64,000 bases of DNA, taken from NCBI GenBank assembly GCA_944324495.1, contig CALUWN010000007.1:44438-108437 (forward strand), read 5' to 3'. The notes under the pieces are model-generated. The model was not told where the DNA came from, searched no databases, and saw nothing but the letters and a program-made list of their open reading frames with translations. Positions 55,171 to 63,933 of the stretch are shown here, piece by piece (the first letter of the stretch is position 1; each line of letters starts with the position of its first letter). The translations under genes and the position numbers were made by a program. The DNA comes from an uncultured Mucispirillum sp. GTDB taxonomy: Bacteria; Chrysiogenota; Deferribacteres; Deferribacterales; Mucispirillaceae.

Positions 55171-55709
55171 AAAAAGTTTTTATAAGTACATTAATACTGC
55201 TGTTATCTATTACATATTTACATGCTTCCCCATATGCTGATAACTATTTGTATGAAAATATGCTTGATTTTATTGAAAATCAAGATAAATACAGGGATAA
55301 TATTACAAATGGTTATGTATTTAATAATAACAGTAATATAATAGTTGGTGCATTTATTGAAAGGGCATATTCAGTTTATGAAAAAGAGGAAGAATATACT
55401 CCTGAATTTTCATCCTGCGGTACAGGCTGTTATAAGATTACTAATGCAATAGATATTATAAATGCTTACCACAAATTTTTTTATATGTTTGCAATAGCTA
55501 AAGAGATAACTGGAGTTTTAATCCAAAATCCGCAGGTTAATGATAATATTGAATATATACTTAAAAATAAGCATATATCATATAAATGGTATAACCAAAA
55601 TAAACTTATAATTAATATTGATAATAATAAAATTGAATTTATAAAAGATAATAAAGCAATTACTATAAAAACAGATATGAAATCATTAGAAAAATACAGG
55701 CTGAATTAA
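55167..55709 (+). CDS. small secreted protein, 180 aa (paralogue pair A)
   Basis: A signal peptide (cut near YLHA|S) precedes about 160 residues with a helical middle (AIDIINAYHKFFYMFAIAKEI) and C-terminal strands (LIINIDNNKIEFI). Two close cysteines occur in SSCGTGCYK. It overlaps the M23-like gene by four bases (ATGA), so the two are translationally coupled and may interact in the periplasm. It is distantly similar to the next gene in the DII.AY and ISYKWYNQNKLII-type segments. No known family. Confidence 0.68.
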   Translation: MKKVFISTLILLLSITYLHASPYADNYLYENMLDFIENQDKYRDNITNGYVFNNNSNIIVGAFIERAYSVYEKEEEYTPEFSSCGTGCYKITNAIDIINAYHKFFYMFAIAKEITGVLIQNPQVNDNIEYILKNKHISYKWYNQNKLIINIDNNKIEFIKDNKAITIKTDMKSLEKYRLN

Positions 55710-55722
55710 TAAAGGATTATAT

Positions 55723-56346
55723 ATGAAAAAATTACTTACAGTTTTAGTGTTACTAACTGCCACAAATGGATACTGCTATAACGAGCAGGATATAGATTTA
55801 TCAAATCACTCAAACCAGCATGGAGCTATATTTCAAGCATTGGATAAAAAAGAATATTATAAAGATGTGCCGTATAATATCACAAGGGAAAGTAAATGCA
55901 CAAAAGATGATTATAAAACTATAAAAAAAACTGCCAAATATTTAAAAGAAAAAGAGCAGCCATTTTGGGTTTATAAATACTGCAAAAGTGGTGAGTATGT
56001 ATATAATACCCAAGATATTATAGAAGCGTATAATAATTACCGTTTTCATTTAAATGAAAGGCTTAATAATATGCAGGATTATAAAGTGCTTGATAATGTT
56101 GCTTCATACTTGCCTGTAAACATCCAAAAGGGCAGCAACTATTTATATTACCTTGGTATGCGTAATAATATTATAGAATGGAGTGATAAAAATAATCAGC
56201 TTACTATCACACTTCCTGTAATGTTTAGTGGTATTATTACAAAAATGACTTTAGAAAATAATCAAATAAAAGTATATGAAATATTTACATATGAACGGCC
56301 AGAAAATATGCCAAAAGATGGTTATGATGATTTATTTGTAAAATAA
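55723..56346 (+). CDS. small secreted protein, 207 aa (paralogue pair B)
   Basis: A signal peptide (cut near NGYC or YCY) is followed by a soluble domain. QDIIEAYNNYRFHLNERL and NNIIEWSDKNNQLTITLPV echo the preceding protein, suggesting an old duplication. Cysteines in SKCTKDD and KYCKSGEY may pair. It is part of the M23-like/secreted unit and is followed by about 130 bases with no gene before the lysis cassette. Function unknown. Confidence 0.68.
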   Translation: MKKLLTVLVLLTATNGYCYNEQDIDLSNHSNQHGAIFQALDKKEYYKDVPYNITRESKCTKDDYKTIKKTAKYLKEKEQPFWVYKYCKSGEYVYNTQDIIEAYNNYRFHLNERLNNMQDYKVLDNVASYLPVNIQKGSNYLYYLGMRNNIIEWSDKNNQLTITLPVMFSGIITKMTLENNQIKVYEIFTYERPENMPKDGYDDLFVK

Positions 56347-56482
56347 GCCATATATTTAAATATTTTCATAATTAATACAACCTGCTTATTTTCCATTACT
56401 AATATTTCCAAACTTTTTCAGACATTACGGACAATCTGTATTTTAAATATTTTATTCTAATACACATCAAAGGAAGGTGTTT

Positions 56483-56851
56483 ATGAATAAAATATATACA
56501 GGTGTAATTGCCGTACTTATTCTAATATTACTTTCGCAGTCAATATATTTATTTGTAAAAATAAGTATAGATAAAAAAATGATTATGAAACTGGAAGAAG
56601 AAAATCAATCGCTAATTACAAAGCTTTCAAGTGCAGAAAGTTATATTGATATGCAGAATTATAAGATTTCAGAATATGGCAAAAATATGGCAGAGGCAGA
56701 AGATATGTATAAAAATAAATTGAAAATCATCAATGAAAAATATACTGCTTTAGAAAAACAGTATCAAGATAATATCACATTAAAATGTGATGAAATTTTA
56801 AAAATAATAGATGAAAACCAAAGGAGGTTTATAAATGATTACAAAAATTAA
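56483..56851 (+). CDS. phage i-spanin (Rz)-like protein
   Basis: A GTG at 56477 is in frame, but AAGGAAGG fits the ATG at 56483; 122 residues. An N-terminal helix (about 6-26) is followed by a long, charged coiled coil (KKMIMKLEEENQSLITKLSSAE...NEKYTALEKQYQDNI), the layout of inner-membrane spanins that span the periplasm to join an outer-membrane lipoprotein. It overlaps the next gene, an outer-spanin candidate, by 17 bases, as Rz and Rz1 genes often do. First gene of the lysis cassette. Confidence 0.65.
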   Translation: MNKIYTGVIAVLILILLSQSIYLFVKISIDKKMIMKLEEENQSLITKLSSAESYIDMQNYKISEYGKNMAEAEDMYKNKLKIINEKYTALEKQYQDNITLKCDEILKIIDENQRRFINDYKN

Positions 56852-57242
56852 AGATAAAATCAAAGCTATATATGAAAAAGTAAAAGAAAAAGTAGTAAAA
56901 ATCTATGAAAAAATAAAAGAATTTATAAAAAATACAGCAGAAGATTTTTCTATAATTGAAGTGGAAGAAGGGCAGGCACGCTGGAGCTTTAACTGGTGGG
57001 TACTAAAAAGCCTTAAATGGCTTACTGCCATAATTTTAGCATTATGTGCACTTTTATTATGGGGATGTGCATCTCCACAAGAAACAATGAAATATTACCC
57101 TGTAAATGTGCCAGTAAGCTGTCAAATAGAATCACCTGATAAACCAGTATATAATGAAAATATAATAAAAACAAACTTAAATATATTAAAATATACATCA
57201 GAATTAGAAGCTGCCTTTAAAGCATGTAAAGGAGAGTATTAG
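56835..57242 (+). CDS. outer-spanin-like lipoprotein with long N-terminal extension
   Basis: 135 residues. The C-terminal half has a helix ending in a lipobox (LLLWGC|ASP), then a short domain with Pro-rich YYPVNVPVSCQIESPDKPVYNEN and a final helix NLNILKYTSELEAAFKACKGEY. That is the pattern of Rz1-type outer spanins. Before the hydrophobic segment there are about 55 Lys/Glu-rich amphipathic residues, unusual for a lipoprotein signal, and no internal ATG allows a shorter start. AGGAGG precedes the ATG. Likely the spanin partner, or an uncleaved membrane protein. Confidence 0.6.
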   Translation: MITKIKDKIKAIYEKVKEKVVKIYEKIKEFIKNTAEDFSIIEVEEGQARWSFNWWVLKSLKWLTAIILALCALLLWGCASPQETMKYYPVNVPVSCQIESPDKPVYNENIIKTNLNILKYTSELEAAFKACKGEY

Positions 57243-57578
57243 ATGATAGAAAAAGCATTTAATATTTCAACAGAAATATGGCAGTGGATATGGCTCTTTT
57301 TAGTATCATTTACAGGTGGTGTAGTTGGTTTTATAACTAAAATATCACCTACATTAAAGGGGCGTTCCTTCCGTGCAAAATTTGCCGCCCTTTGTATGGG
57401 TATGATAAATAGTATGTTTATAGCCTACATTAGTTATGAAATACTGCTAAGCATTATAGATAAACAGGGGCTTGCTGTAGCACTTTCTGGTATGGCAGCT
57501 TTTACAGGTACAGACCTGTTAATAATAACGCAAAACAAAATAATAGAGCTTATAAAAAGGAAAATGGATAATATATAA
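57243..57578 (+). CDS. phage holin-like membrane protein (LydA / Phage_holin_3 type)
   Basis: 111 residues with three hydrophobic segments (about 13-33, 47-75, 78-97) and the loop TGGVVGFITKISPTLKGRSFRAKF. This matches the Phage_holin_3_3 (LydA) pattern of prophage holins, which open the inner membrane so that an endolysin can escape. It starts on the base after the stop of the spanin-like gene. AGGAG precedes it. Assigned from topology and its position next to an endolysin. Confidence 0.7.
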   Translation: MIEKAFNISTEIWQWIWLFLVSFTGGVVGFITKISPTLKGRSFRAKFAALCMGMINSMFIAYISYEILLSIIDKQGLAVALSGMAAFTGTDLLIITQNKIIELIKRKMDNI

Positions 57579-57587
57579 GGAGAGCAT

Positions 57588-57953
57588 ATGAATAAACTTT
57601 CAACACTATCGCAGGCAAAATTAAATACATGTCATAGTGATTTAATATTATTGATAAATGAAGTAGCAAAAACGGAAAAATGTGCAGTAATATGTGGGCA
57701 TAGGGGAAAAGCTGAGCAGGAGCAGGCTTATAACAGTGGCACAAGTAAAGCTCGTTGGGGGCAGTCAAAGCATAATCAAAAGCCTTCCATGGCAGTAGAT
57801 GTTGTGCCACTTCCTTTAAACTGGGATGATATTGTAAGTTTTGAAAGGCTTGGAAAAATAATTATGGAAAAAGCCAAAGAGCTTAACATAAATTTAAAAT
57901 GGGGCAGAGATTTTAGAAAATTAAAAGATTATCCGCATTTTGAATTAGCTTAA
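57588..57953 (+). CDS. phage-type endolysin, M15 L-alanyl-D-glutamate peptidase family
   Basis: 121 residues with no signal peptide, as expected for a holin-dependent endolysin. GHRGKAEQEQAYNSGTSKARW is the family block. Zinc ligands are probably H62 and D71 in SKHNQKPSMAVDVVP, and H117 in DYPHFEL. It should cut the L-Ala-D-Glu bond of peptidoglycan stem peptides. AAGGAGAG precedes the ATG. It is the last gene of the cassette and is followed directly by a terminator. Confidence 0.9.
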   Translation: MNKLSTLSQAKLNTCHSDLILLINEVAKTEKCAVICGHRGKAEQEQAYNSGTSKARWGQSKHNQKPSMAVDVVPLPLNWDDIVSFERLGKIIMEKAKELNINLKWGRDFRKLKDYPHFELA

Positions 57954-57957
57954 ATTA

Positions 57958-57994
57958 AAAGGGTTTAAAGTGTAAAACTTTAAGCCCTTTTTTT
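57958..57994 (+). terminator. terminator of the lysis cassette
   Basis: AAAGGGTTTAAAG and CTTTAAGCCCTTT pair around TGTAAAA, with one G-T-type mismatch region, and are followed by a T-run. Confidence 0.85.
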
Positions 57995-58075
57995 ATATTT
58001 AGACATATTTAGATTTCTTGTTAAAAATACTGAACTTATTAATTTAAAAAAAGATCTTTCCTACAATACATTTAA

Positions 58076-58173
58076 GTCTAATAGAATTAGACAATGTTAA
58101 GAAATATGTCCACAATTATAATAAATTTCTTGTCCAAATATAAAAAATATGTTTAGAATAAAAACCTTATAAT
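58076..58173 (+). promoter_or_regulatory. operator-like perfect palindrome and -10 box ahead of the RND efflux operon
   Basis: GTCTAAT-AGA-ATTAGAC at 58076-58092 is a perfect 7-3-7 palindrome. About 75 bases later TATAAT (58168-58173) can be the -10 box; no good -35 is seen. AAGAAAT and ATTTCTT arms between them form a second, looser palindrome. RND pumps are usually controlled by TetR/MarR repressors at such sites, and no regulator gene is in the window. Confidence 0.45.
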
Positions 58174-58205
58174 TAGTGCGTATTAATAATGTTTTGGAGT
58201 TTATT

Positions 58206-59384
58206 ATGAGAAAACACCATATTTTTAAAGTTATTGTATTAACAGCTGTTTTAACATTAATTTTTACAGGCTGTAAGAAAGAGGAGGCTAAACCTCAACC
58301 TATGCCACCTGCTGTGGTATCTTTAATGACTGTAGAACAGAAAGATGTACCATTTAGAGCAGAGTATGTAGGTATTACAGAAGGTTCAAAAGCTGTAGAA
58401 GTGCGTGCTCAAGTTGGCGGTATATTAAGGCAGCGTCATTATCAAGAAGGGCAGTATGTAAATTTTGGTGACGTACTTTTTACAATTGAATCTGATACTT
58501 ATGAGGCAGCTTTAAAAACTGCTCAAGGTAATCTTGATATGGCAAGAGCTCAGCTTAGGCAGGCAAAATTAGATTATGACAGGTATGCAAATCTTTATAA
58601 AACAAATTCTATTAGTAAAAAAGATTATGATGCAGCAGTGGCTGCTTATGAATCAGCAAAAGCTCAAGTGGAAACGGCTCAAGGTAATTTAAGCGATTCT
58701 AAAATTCGCCTTGGTTATACTAATGTTATAGCTCCAGTTTCAGGATATACAAGTAAGGCTAATTTTACTGAAGGTAACTTGATTTCTACTACTACAACAA
58801 CACCATTAACAGTAATTAACCAGATTGACCCAATTTATGTAAATTTTTCTATTCCTGCTACTACTATGACACAGTTAAGGTTGCTTGCTCTTGATGGTAA
58901 AGTTAAAGCAGAAGATAATTTAACATCAACAGTATATACTGCAGATAAAACTAAATATCCAGAACAAGGAAAAGTAATATTTTTTGATAAAATTATTACA
59001 GCTTCCACTGGTGATATTAAAATAAAAGCAGAATTTTCAAACCCAGTAACAGCACTTTTACCGGGGCAGTATGTGAGAGCTACACTAGATGGTTTTACAC
59101 TTACTAATGCAATAGTTATTCCTCAAAAAGCTATTGTACAAAGGCAGGGTAAACAGTTTGTAATTAAAGTTGAAAATATTAAAAATGGTGTAGGTCAGCC
59201 AAAATTTACTCCAGTTGATTTAGGTATTAACATGGGTAACTACTTTCTTGTAAACAGCGGTTTAAAGGCTGGTGATGTAATTGTAGTGGAAGGCTCTAAT
59301 AAAGTTTATAGTGAAAAAACACCAGTTATGGACGTACAAACTATGCAAAAAAATATGGCTAACCAACATCCACAGGGAAAATAA
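58206..59384 (+). CDS. RND efflux periplasmic adaptor lipoprotein (AcrA/MexA family)
   Basis: A GTG at 58176 is in frame, but GGAG fits the ATG at 58206; 392 residues. Lipobox IFTGC anchors it in the inner membrane. VEVRAQVGGILRQRHYQEGQYVNFGDVLF is the lipoyl half, followed by a coiled-coil hairpin (ARAQLRQAKLDYDRYANLYKTNSISKKDYDAA) and YTNVIAPVSGYTSKAN closing the lipoyl domain. A beta-barrel and membrane-proximal domain follow. It links the pump to an outer-membrane channel; no tolC-like gene is in the window. Confidence 0.94.
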   Translation: MRKHHIFKVIVLTAVLTLIFTGCKKEEAKPQPMPPAVVSLMTVEQKDVPFRAEYVGITEGSKAVEVRAQVGGILRQRHYQEGQYVNFGDVLFTIESDTYEAALKTAQGNLDMARAQLRQAKLDYDRYANLYKTNSISKKDYDAAVAAYESAKAQVETAQGNLSDSKIRLGYTNVIAPVSGYTSKANFTEGNLISTTTTTPLTVINQIDPIYVNFSIPATTMTQLRLLALDGKVKAEDNLTSTVYTADKTKYPEQGKVIFFDKIITASTGDIKIKAEFSNPVTALLPGQYVRATLDGFTLTNAIVIPQKAIVQRQGKQFVIKVENIKNGVGQPKFTPVDLGINMGNYFLVNSGLKAGDVIVVEGSNKVYSEKTPVMDVQTMQKNMANQHPQGK

Positions 59385-59396
59385 AAGGTATAAACT

Positions 59397-62300
59397 ATGA
59401 ATAATAACGAAGAAATTAAAGCAGGGTTTTTTATACAAAGACCTATTTTTGCAACTGTTATATCTATTATTATTACCCTTGTGGGTTTAATAGCTATACA
59501 GATTTTACCAATTGAACGATACCCAAACTTGACTCCGCCTCAAGTATCGGTTTCAGCAAGTTATAACGGTGCAGATGCAGAAACAATTGCACAAAACGTA
59601 GCTTCTATCCTTGAAAGCCAGATTTTTGGTGTTGAGGATATGATATATATGAACTCAGTTTCATCAAGTGCAGGTTACGTAAACGTTACAGTTACTTTTG
59701 CAATAGGTACAGACCCAGATTTAGCAACAATTAACGTAAATAATAAAGTACAGACAGCTCTTGCAAGGCTCCCAACTGAAGTACAGCAGTTAGGTATTAC
59801 CGTTACAAAACGCAATCCTTCTATGCTTATGCTTGTATCTTTAGTATCAACAGACAGCAGCTATAGTAAAGCATACCTTGCAAACTATGCATCACTTAAC
59901 GTTGTAGATGAGTTAAAGCAGGTAAGCGGTGTAGGTGAAGTTAGTTTATTTGGTAAAGATGACTACTCTATCCGTGTGTGGCTTGACCCAAATAAACTTG
60001 CTTATTATGGGCTTATTCCAGCAGATGTGGCAAATGTGATACGTTCTCAGAATGCGCAGTTTGCAGCAGGTTCATTAGGTGCTGCTCCAATTGACGGTAA
60101 AGCTGATGTTTACTGGCAGGTGCTTCCACCTGTAAGGTACAGCACACCTGAAGAATTTGGCGAAATAATAGTACGAGCTAATTCTGATGGTTCTACATTA
60201 AGGTTAAAAGATGTGGCAAGAATAGAGCTTGGTGCTGAAACATATGGTGTAGAAAGCCGTTATAATGGTCAAATGGCTACGGCTATGGCTATATATCTTT
60301 CTCCTGATGCTAACGCCCTTGCAACAGCAAATGCAGTTAAGAAAAGAGTGGAAGAACTTTCTAAAAACTTCCCAGATGGTATAGAGCACAGGTTTATTTT
60401 TGATAATACAAAATTTATTGTAGTTTCTATTAAAGAAGTTGTTAAAACATTAATAGAAGCATTAATATTAGTTGTAATCATCGTTTATGTATTTTTGCAG
60501 AGCTGGCGTGCCACATTGATTCCTTCTATTGCCGTGCCTGTATCAATTATTGGTACATTTGCAGGTATGTATGCACTGGGCTTTTCCATAAACATATTAA
60601 CAATGTTTGCTATGGTACTTGCTATTGGTATGGTGGTAGATGATGCCATTATTGTTGTGGAAAACGTGGAACGGCTTATGGCAACAGGTTTATCAGTTAG
60701 GCAGGCAACAGCAAAAGCTATGCATGAAGTAACACGTCCTGTTATTGCGGTTGTGCTTGTTTTATCTGCCGTGTTTATTCCAGTTGCCTTTATGGGTGGC
60801 CTAGCAGGTGTTATGTATAAGCAGTTTGCCATAACCATTGTAATATCTGTTGTTATTTCTGGTATTGTGGCATTAACATTTACACCAGCTCTTTGTATGC
60901 TGCTTTTAAAACACGGAAAAGAGCATAAACATATATTCCACCGTGGGTTTAATAAAGGCTTTGATTTTATGACAAGAGGCTACCTGCACGGTGTTAAATT
61001 TATACTTCGTAATAATATTATAGCATTAATAATGTATGGTGCAACTTTAGGTGGTATTGGTTATTTATTTACCCATATTCCAACAGGGCTTGTACCTAGT
61101 GAGGACCAAGGGGTAGTTATTGCCTTTGTGCAGCTGCCTGATGGTACTTCAACAGACAGGACAGCAAAATATATGGAAACTTTTGCTGATAAATTAATGA
61201 AAGACCCGTCTGTAGAAGGGTTTATGGCTCTTGCTGGATTTGATATGCTGGCAGGTTCTGTTCGTACAAACTCAGGTGCAGCCTTTATTGACTTAAAGCA
61301 CTGGGATTTACGTGAAGATAAAAGCCTTAGTGCAGATGAGCTTACAAAAAGAATTGCAAAAATGGGTTATGTTACCCCAGAAGGTCAAAGTTTTGCATTT
61401 AACCCGCCACCAATTCCGGGTATGGGTGCTACAGGTGGTTTTGAAATGTGGATTCAAAACAGAGCAGGGGATAGTACAGATAAACTTTATCAATATGCTA
61501 TGCAGATTGTGGCAGCTGCCAGAGAGCGTCCTGAGCTTACAGGCGTTAGGACTACTATGAGTGTAACAGCACCACAGTTGCAGCTTGAAGTGGATAAAGA
61601 AAAAGCACTTGCTATGGGTGTTGCTATATCTGATATTTTCTCAGTACTTTCATCTACTTTTGGTCAGTCATATGTTAATGACTTTAACTTATATGGCAGG
61701 TCATACAGGGTTTATGCTCAAGCTGATGCAGAATACCGCTCTACACCTAGTGATTTAGATAAATTATATGTAAGAAGTAGTGGTGGAAATATGGTGCCAC
61801 TTTCTACAATGGTATCATATAAAGAAACAGGTGGTGCTTACGTTATTGAAAGGTTTAATAACTTCCCTGCTACAAAAATATTAGGTAGTGCAAATGAAGG
61901 ATACAGCTCTGGGGAAGCTATGGCAGCTATTGAAGAAGTTGCAAGGCAGGTACTTCCTCGCGAATATACTCTTGGCTGGTCTGGTCAGGCTTATCAAGAA
62001 AGGGCAGCATCAGGTAGTACTGTAACAGTATTTGTACTTGCTATGATTATGGTATTCTTAATTTTAGCAGCACAATATGAAAGCTGGTCACTGCCTTTTG
62101 CGGTAGTTATCTCTATTCCGTTTGCGGCTTTAGGTGCAGGGCTTGCTACATTTATAAAAGGCTATTCTAACGATATATACTTTCAAGTTGCACTTGTTAC
62201 ATTAGTTGGTTTAGCAGCTAAAAATGCTATCTTGATTGTAGAGTTTGCGGTGGAAAGATACAGAGCAGGAGGATGCACTTTAGAGGAAGCTGCATATACT

Positions 62301-62540
62301 GGTGCACAGCTTAGGTTTAGGCCTATTATTATGACATCCCTTGCGTTTATTTTCGGAACAATACCTCTTGCATTAAGCAGTGGTGCAGGTGCTGCCAGCC
62401 GTAATGTATTAGGTTATGCAGTTGTAGGTGGTATGATATTTGCCACAATCTTACTACCGCTTTTTGTACCATTTTTCTTTAAATGGATCATGTGGATTTC
62501 ATTAAAACTTTTCCCAAAACGAAAAGACGAATTTGAATAA
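59397..62540 (+). CDS. RND multidrug efflux pump (AcrB/MexB, HAE1 family)
   Basis: 1047 residues with twelve membrane helices and two large periplasmic loops. Proton-relay residues D415 and D416 (GMVVDDAIIVVENV) and K942 (VGLAAKNAILIVEFA) are in place. QSWRATLIPSIAVPVSIIGTF and PVAFMGGLAGVMYKQFA are HAE1 signatures. It exports hydrophobic drugs, dyes or bile salts from the outer leaflet or periplasm. The length and motifs are intact. It starts 12 bases after the adaptor and ends at a bidirectional terminator. Confidence 0.96.
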   Translation: MNNNEEIKAGFFIQRPIFATVISIIITLVGLIAIQILPIERYPNLTPPQVSVSASYNGADAETIAQNVASILESQIFGVEDMIYMNSVSSSAGYVNVTVTFAIGTDPDLATINVNNKVQTALARLPTEVQQLGITVTKRNPSMLMLVSLVSTDSSYSKAYLANYASLNVVDELKQVSGVGEVSLFGKDDYSIRVWLDPNKLAYYGLIPADVANVIRSQNAQFAAGSLGAAPIDGKADVYWQVLPPVRYSTPEEFGEIIVRANSDGSTLRLKDVARIELGAETYGVESRYNGQMATAMAIYLSPDANALATANAVKKRVEELSKNFPDGIEHRFIFDNTKFIVVSIKEVVKTLIEALILVVIIVYVFLQSWRATLIPSIAVPVSIIGTFAGMYALGFSINILTMFAMVLAIGMVVDDAIIVVENVERLMATGLSVRQATAKAMHEVTRPVIAVVLVLSAVFIPVAFMGGLAGVMYKQFAITIVISVVISGIVALTFTPALCMLLLKHGKEHKHIFHRGFNKGFDFMTRGYLHGVKFILRNNIIALIMYGATLGGIGYLFTHIPTGLVPSEDQGVVIAFVQLPDGTSTDRTAKYMETFADKLMKDPSVEGFMALAGFDMLAGSVRTNSGAAFIDLKHWDLREDKSLSADELTKRIAKMGYVTPEGQSFAFNPPPIPGMGATGGFEMWIQNRAGDSTDKLYQYAMQIVAAARERPELTGVRTTMSVTAPQLQLEVDKEKALAMGVAISDIFSVLSSTFGQSYVNDFNLYGRSYRVYAQADAEYRSTPSDLDKLYVRSSGGNMVPLSTMVSYKETGGAYVIERFNNFPATKILGSANEGYSSGEAMAAIEEVARQVLPREYTLGWSGQAYQERAASGSTVTVFVLAMIMVFLILAAQYESWSLPFAVVISIPFAALGAGLATFIKGYSNDIYFQVALVTLVGLAAKNAILIVEFAVERYRAGGCTLEEAAYTGAQLRFRPIIMTSLAFIFGTIPLALSSGAGAASRNVLGYAVVGGMIFATILLPLFVPFFFKWIMWISLKLFPKRKDEFE

Positions 62541-62546
62541 ATAAAA

Positions 62547-62576
62547 AACCCCTTATCTAATACTAGGTAAGGGGTT
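62547..62576. terminator. bidirectional terminator between the efflux pump and nitroreductase genes
   Basis: AACCCCTTA and TAAGGGGTT pair around a short loop. The plus side is followed by AATTTTTTAT and the minus side by TTTTTTATT, serving both convergent genes. Confidence 0.82.
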
Positions 62577-62600
62577 AATTTTTTATATTTAATATTTATT

Positions 62601-63131
62601 TTAATATTTATTATAATGCACTTTTTCTTTAACAAACCTGTCAACGAATTTATTGCTGTCTTCAGAATAGCCTATTGCAATAACAGCAAAAGGGATTATA
62701 TGCTCTGGAATATTAAAATGATTTTGTAAGCCTTTTATTCTTTTTTCATCAGGGTATGTGCCAATCCATACAGAGCCAAGCCCTAATGATGCTGCTTCTA
62801 AAAGCATATTTTGAACAGCTGCTGAAACATCCAGTGGAAACCACGGCATACCGTTATCACCTTTATAGGATGTTTTTTCGTTACCCATAGCAATTATAAC
62901 AAGGGGAGCTTTAACAGATAGTGCATAGTGTTTATCAATAGGAGCTATGCTTTCAATAATATTTGCATCATCTAAAACTAAAAACTCCCATGGCTGTTTA
63001 TTACATGCAGAAGGAGCCTGCATAGCAGCTTTTAATATAAGCTCTACTTTTTCATTTTCCACTTTTTTTTCTTTTATAAATGAGCGAATGGAGCGGCGGG
63101 TAAATATAATATTATTTTCAATATTTTCCAT
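62601..63131 (-). CDS. nitroreductase-family flavoprotein
   Basis: 176 residues. FTRRSIRSF and APSACNKQPWEFLVL bind FMN, and DVSAAVQNMLLEAASLGLGSVWIG and IPFAVIAIGY complete the nitroreductase fold. Likely an FMN-dependent NAD(P)H oxidoreductase acting on nitro compounds or quinones; the natural substrate is unknown. GAGG precedes the ATG. Confidence 0.9.
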   Translation of the reverse strand: MENIENNIIFTRRSIRSFIKEKKVENEKVELILKAAMQAPSACNKQPWEFLVLDDANIIESIAPIDKHYALSVKAPLVIIAMGNEKTSYKGDNGMPWFPLDVSAAVQNMLLEAASLGLGSVWIGTYPDEKRIKGLQNHFNIPEHIIPFAVIAIGYSEDSNKFVDRFVKEKVHYNKY

Positions 63132-63249
63132 AGTGTAACCTCATAAAGTATATAATGGACTATTATCTAAAATTAATAAAATAATATCAAGTGAAAAATA
63201 TATGTATTATTTCAAAAAATTATGGTATAAGTATAATGAGGTAAAAAGA

Positions 63250-63858
63250 ATGAAAATAATAATGGCTTTATTTTTATTTGTATTGATATTGATAGGTCTT
63301 TTCACTATGATTGGTGTCATATTTTTAAAAGGGCTTTCAAATTTTATATCAGGTCTTTTTAAAAGCAGTAAAAATAATAATGAATACTATCAATACAGTA
63401 GTAATCAATCAGCTAATAAGAAAGATAAAACTGTTATCATTGAAGGCGAAGTGGTGCGTGATACCTTTATACAGGAATATATAAAAGATATTAACAAGCT
63501 AAAAATAGGCTTAGATAGCGATATTGCATCATCTCTTTCATCTCTTACTAATGTTATGAAAAATATGGACAGTTATATTGAAAACCATAAAAATAATGAA
63601 AAAGATGTAAAAATTATGACAGAGCATTATATTCCAGAGCTTTTAAAACATATAAAAGTATATAAAGAGTTTTCTTACGGCAGTTTCACAAGCAAACATC
63701 ATGAAGATATTAAAAATGAGCTTTTAGAAACTATTAATATGGTAACCAATGCTTATTCTACTGTATTATCAGAGTTTTACGATAGTATGGCTCTTTCTGT
63801 ATCATCATCACTTGATGCAATCAAAGCAAGTATTAAATTAAAAGGCTATGTGAAATAG
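63250..63858 (+). CDS. XpaC-like membrane-associated protein
   Basis: The frame opens at 63202, but GAGG before the ATG at 63250 gives 202 residues with a clean first helix (MKIIMALFLFVLILIGLFTMIGVIF). The C-terminal half (KDVKIMTEHYIPELLKHIKVYKEF ... LLETINMVTNAYSTVLSEFYDSMALSVSSSLDAIKASIKLKG) resembles the XpaC/5-bromo-4-chloroindolyl-phosphate-hydrolysis family, whose real function is unclear and which often accompanies TelA-type proteins. The middle is low-complexity and polar. Confidence 0.65.
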   Translation: MKIIMALFLFVLILIGLFTMIGVIFLKGLSNFISGLFKSSKNNNEYYQYSSNQSANKKDKTVIIEGEVVRDTFIQEYIKDINKLKIGLDSDIASSLSSLTNVMKNMDSYIENHKNNEKDVKIMTEHYIPELLKHIKVYKEFSYGSFTSKHHEDIKNELLETINMVTNAYSTVLSEFYDSMALSVSSSLDAIKASIKLKGYVK

Positions 63859-63933
63859 ATTAATCAGGAGAGTTGAAATTGTAAACTTGAAAAATATAAC
63901 AGTTTTAGATATATTTAAATTAAATATAATCTA

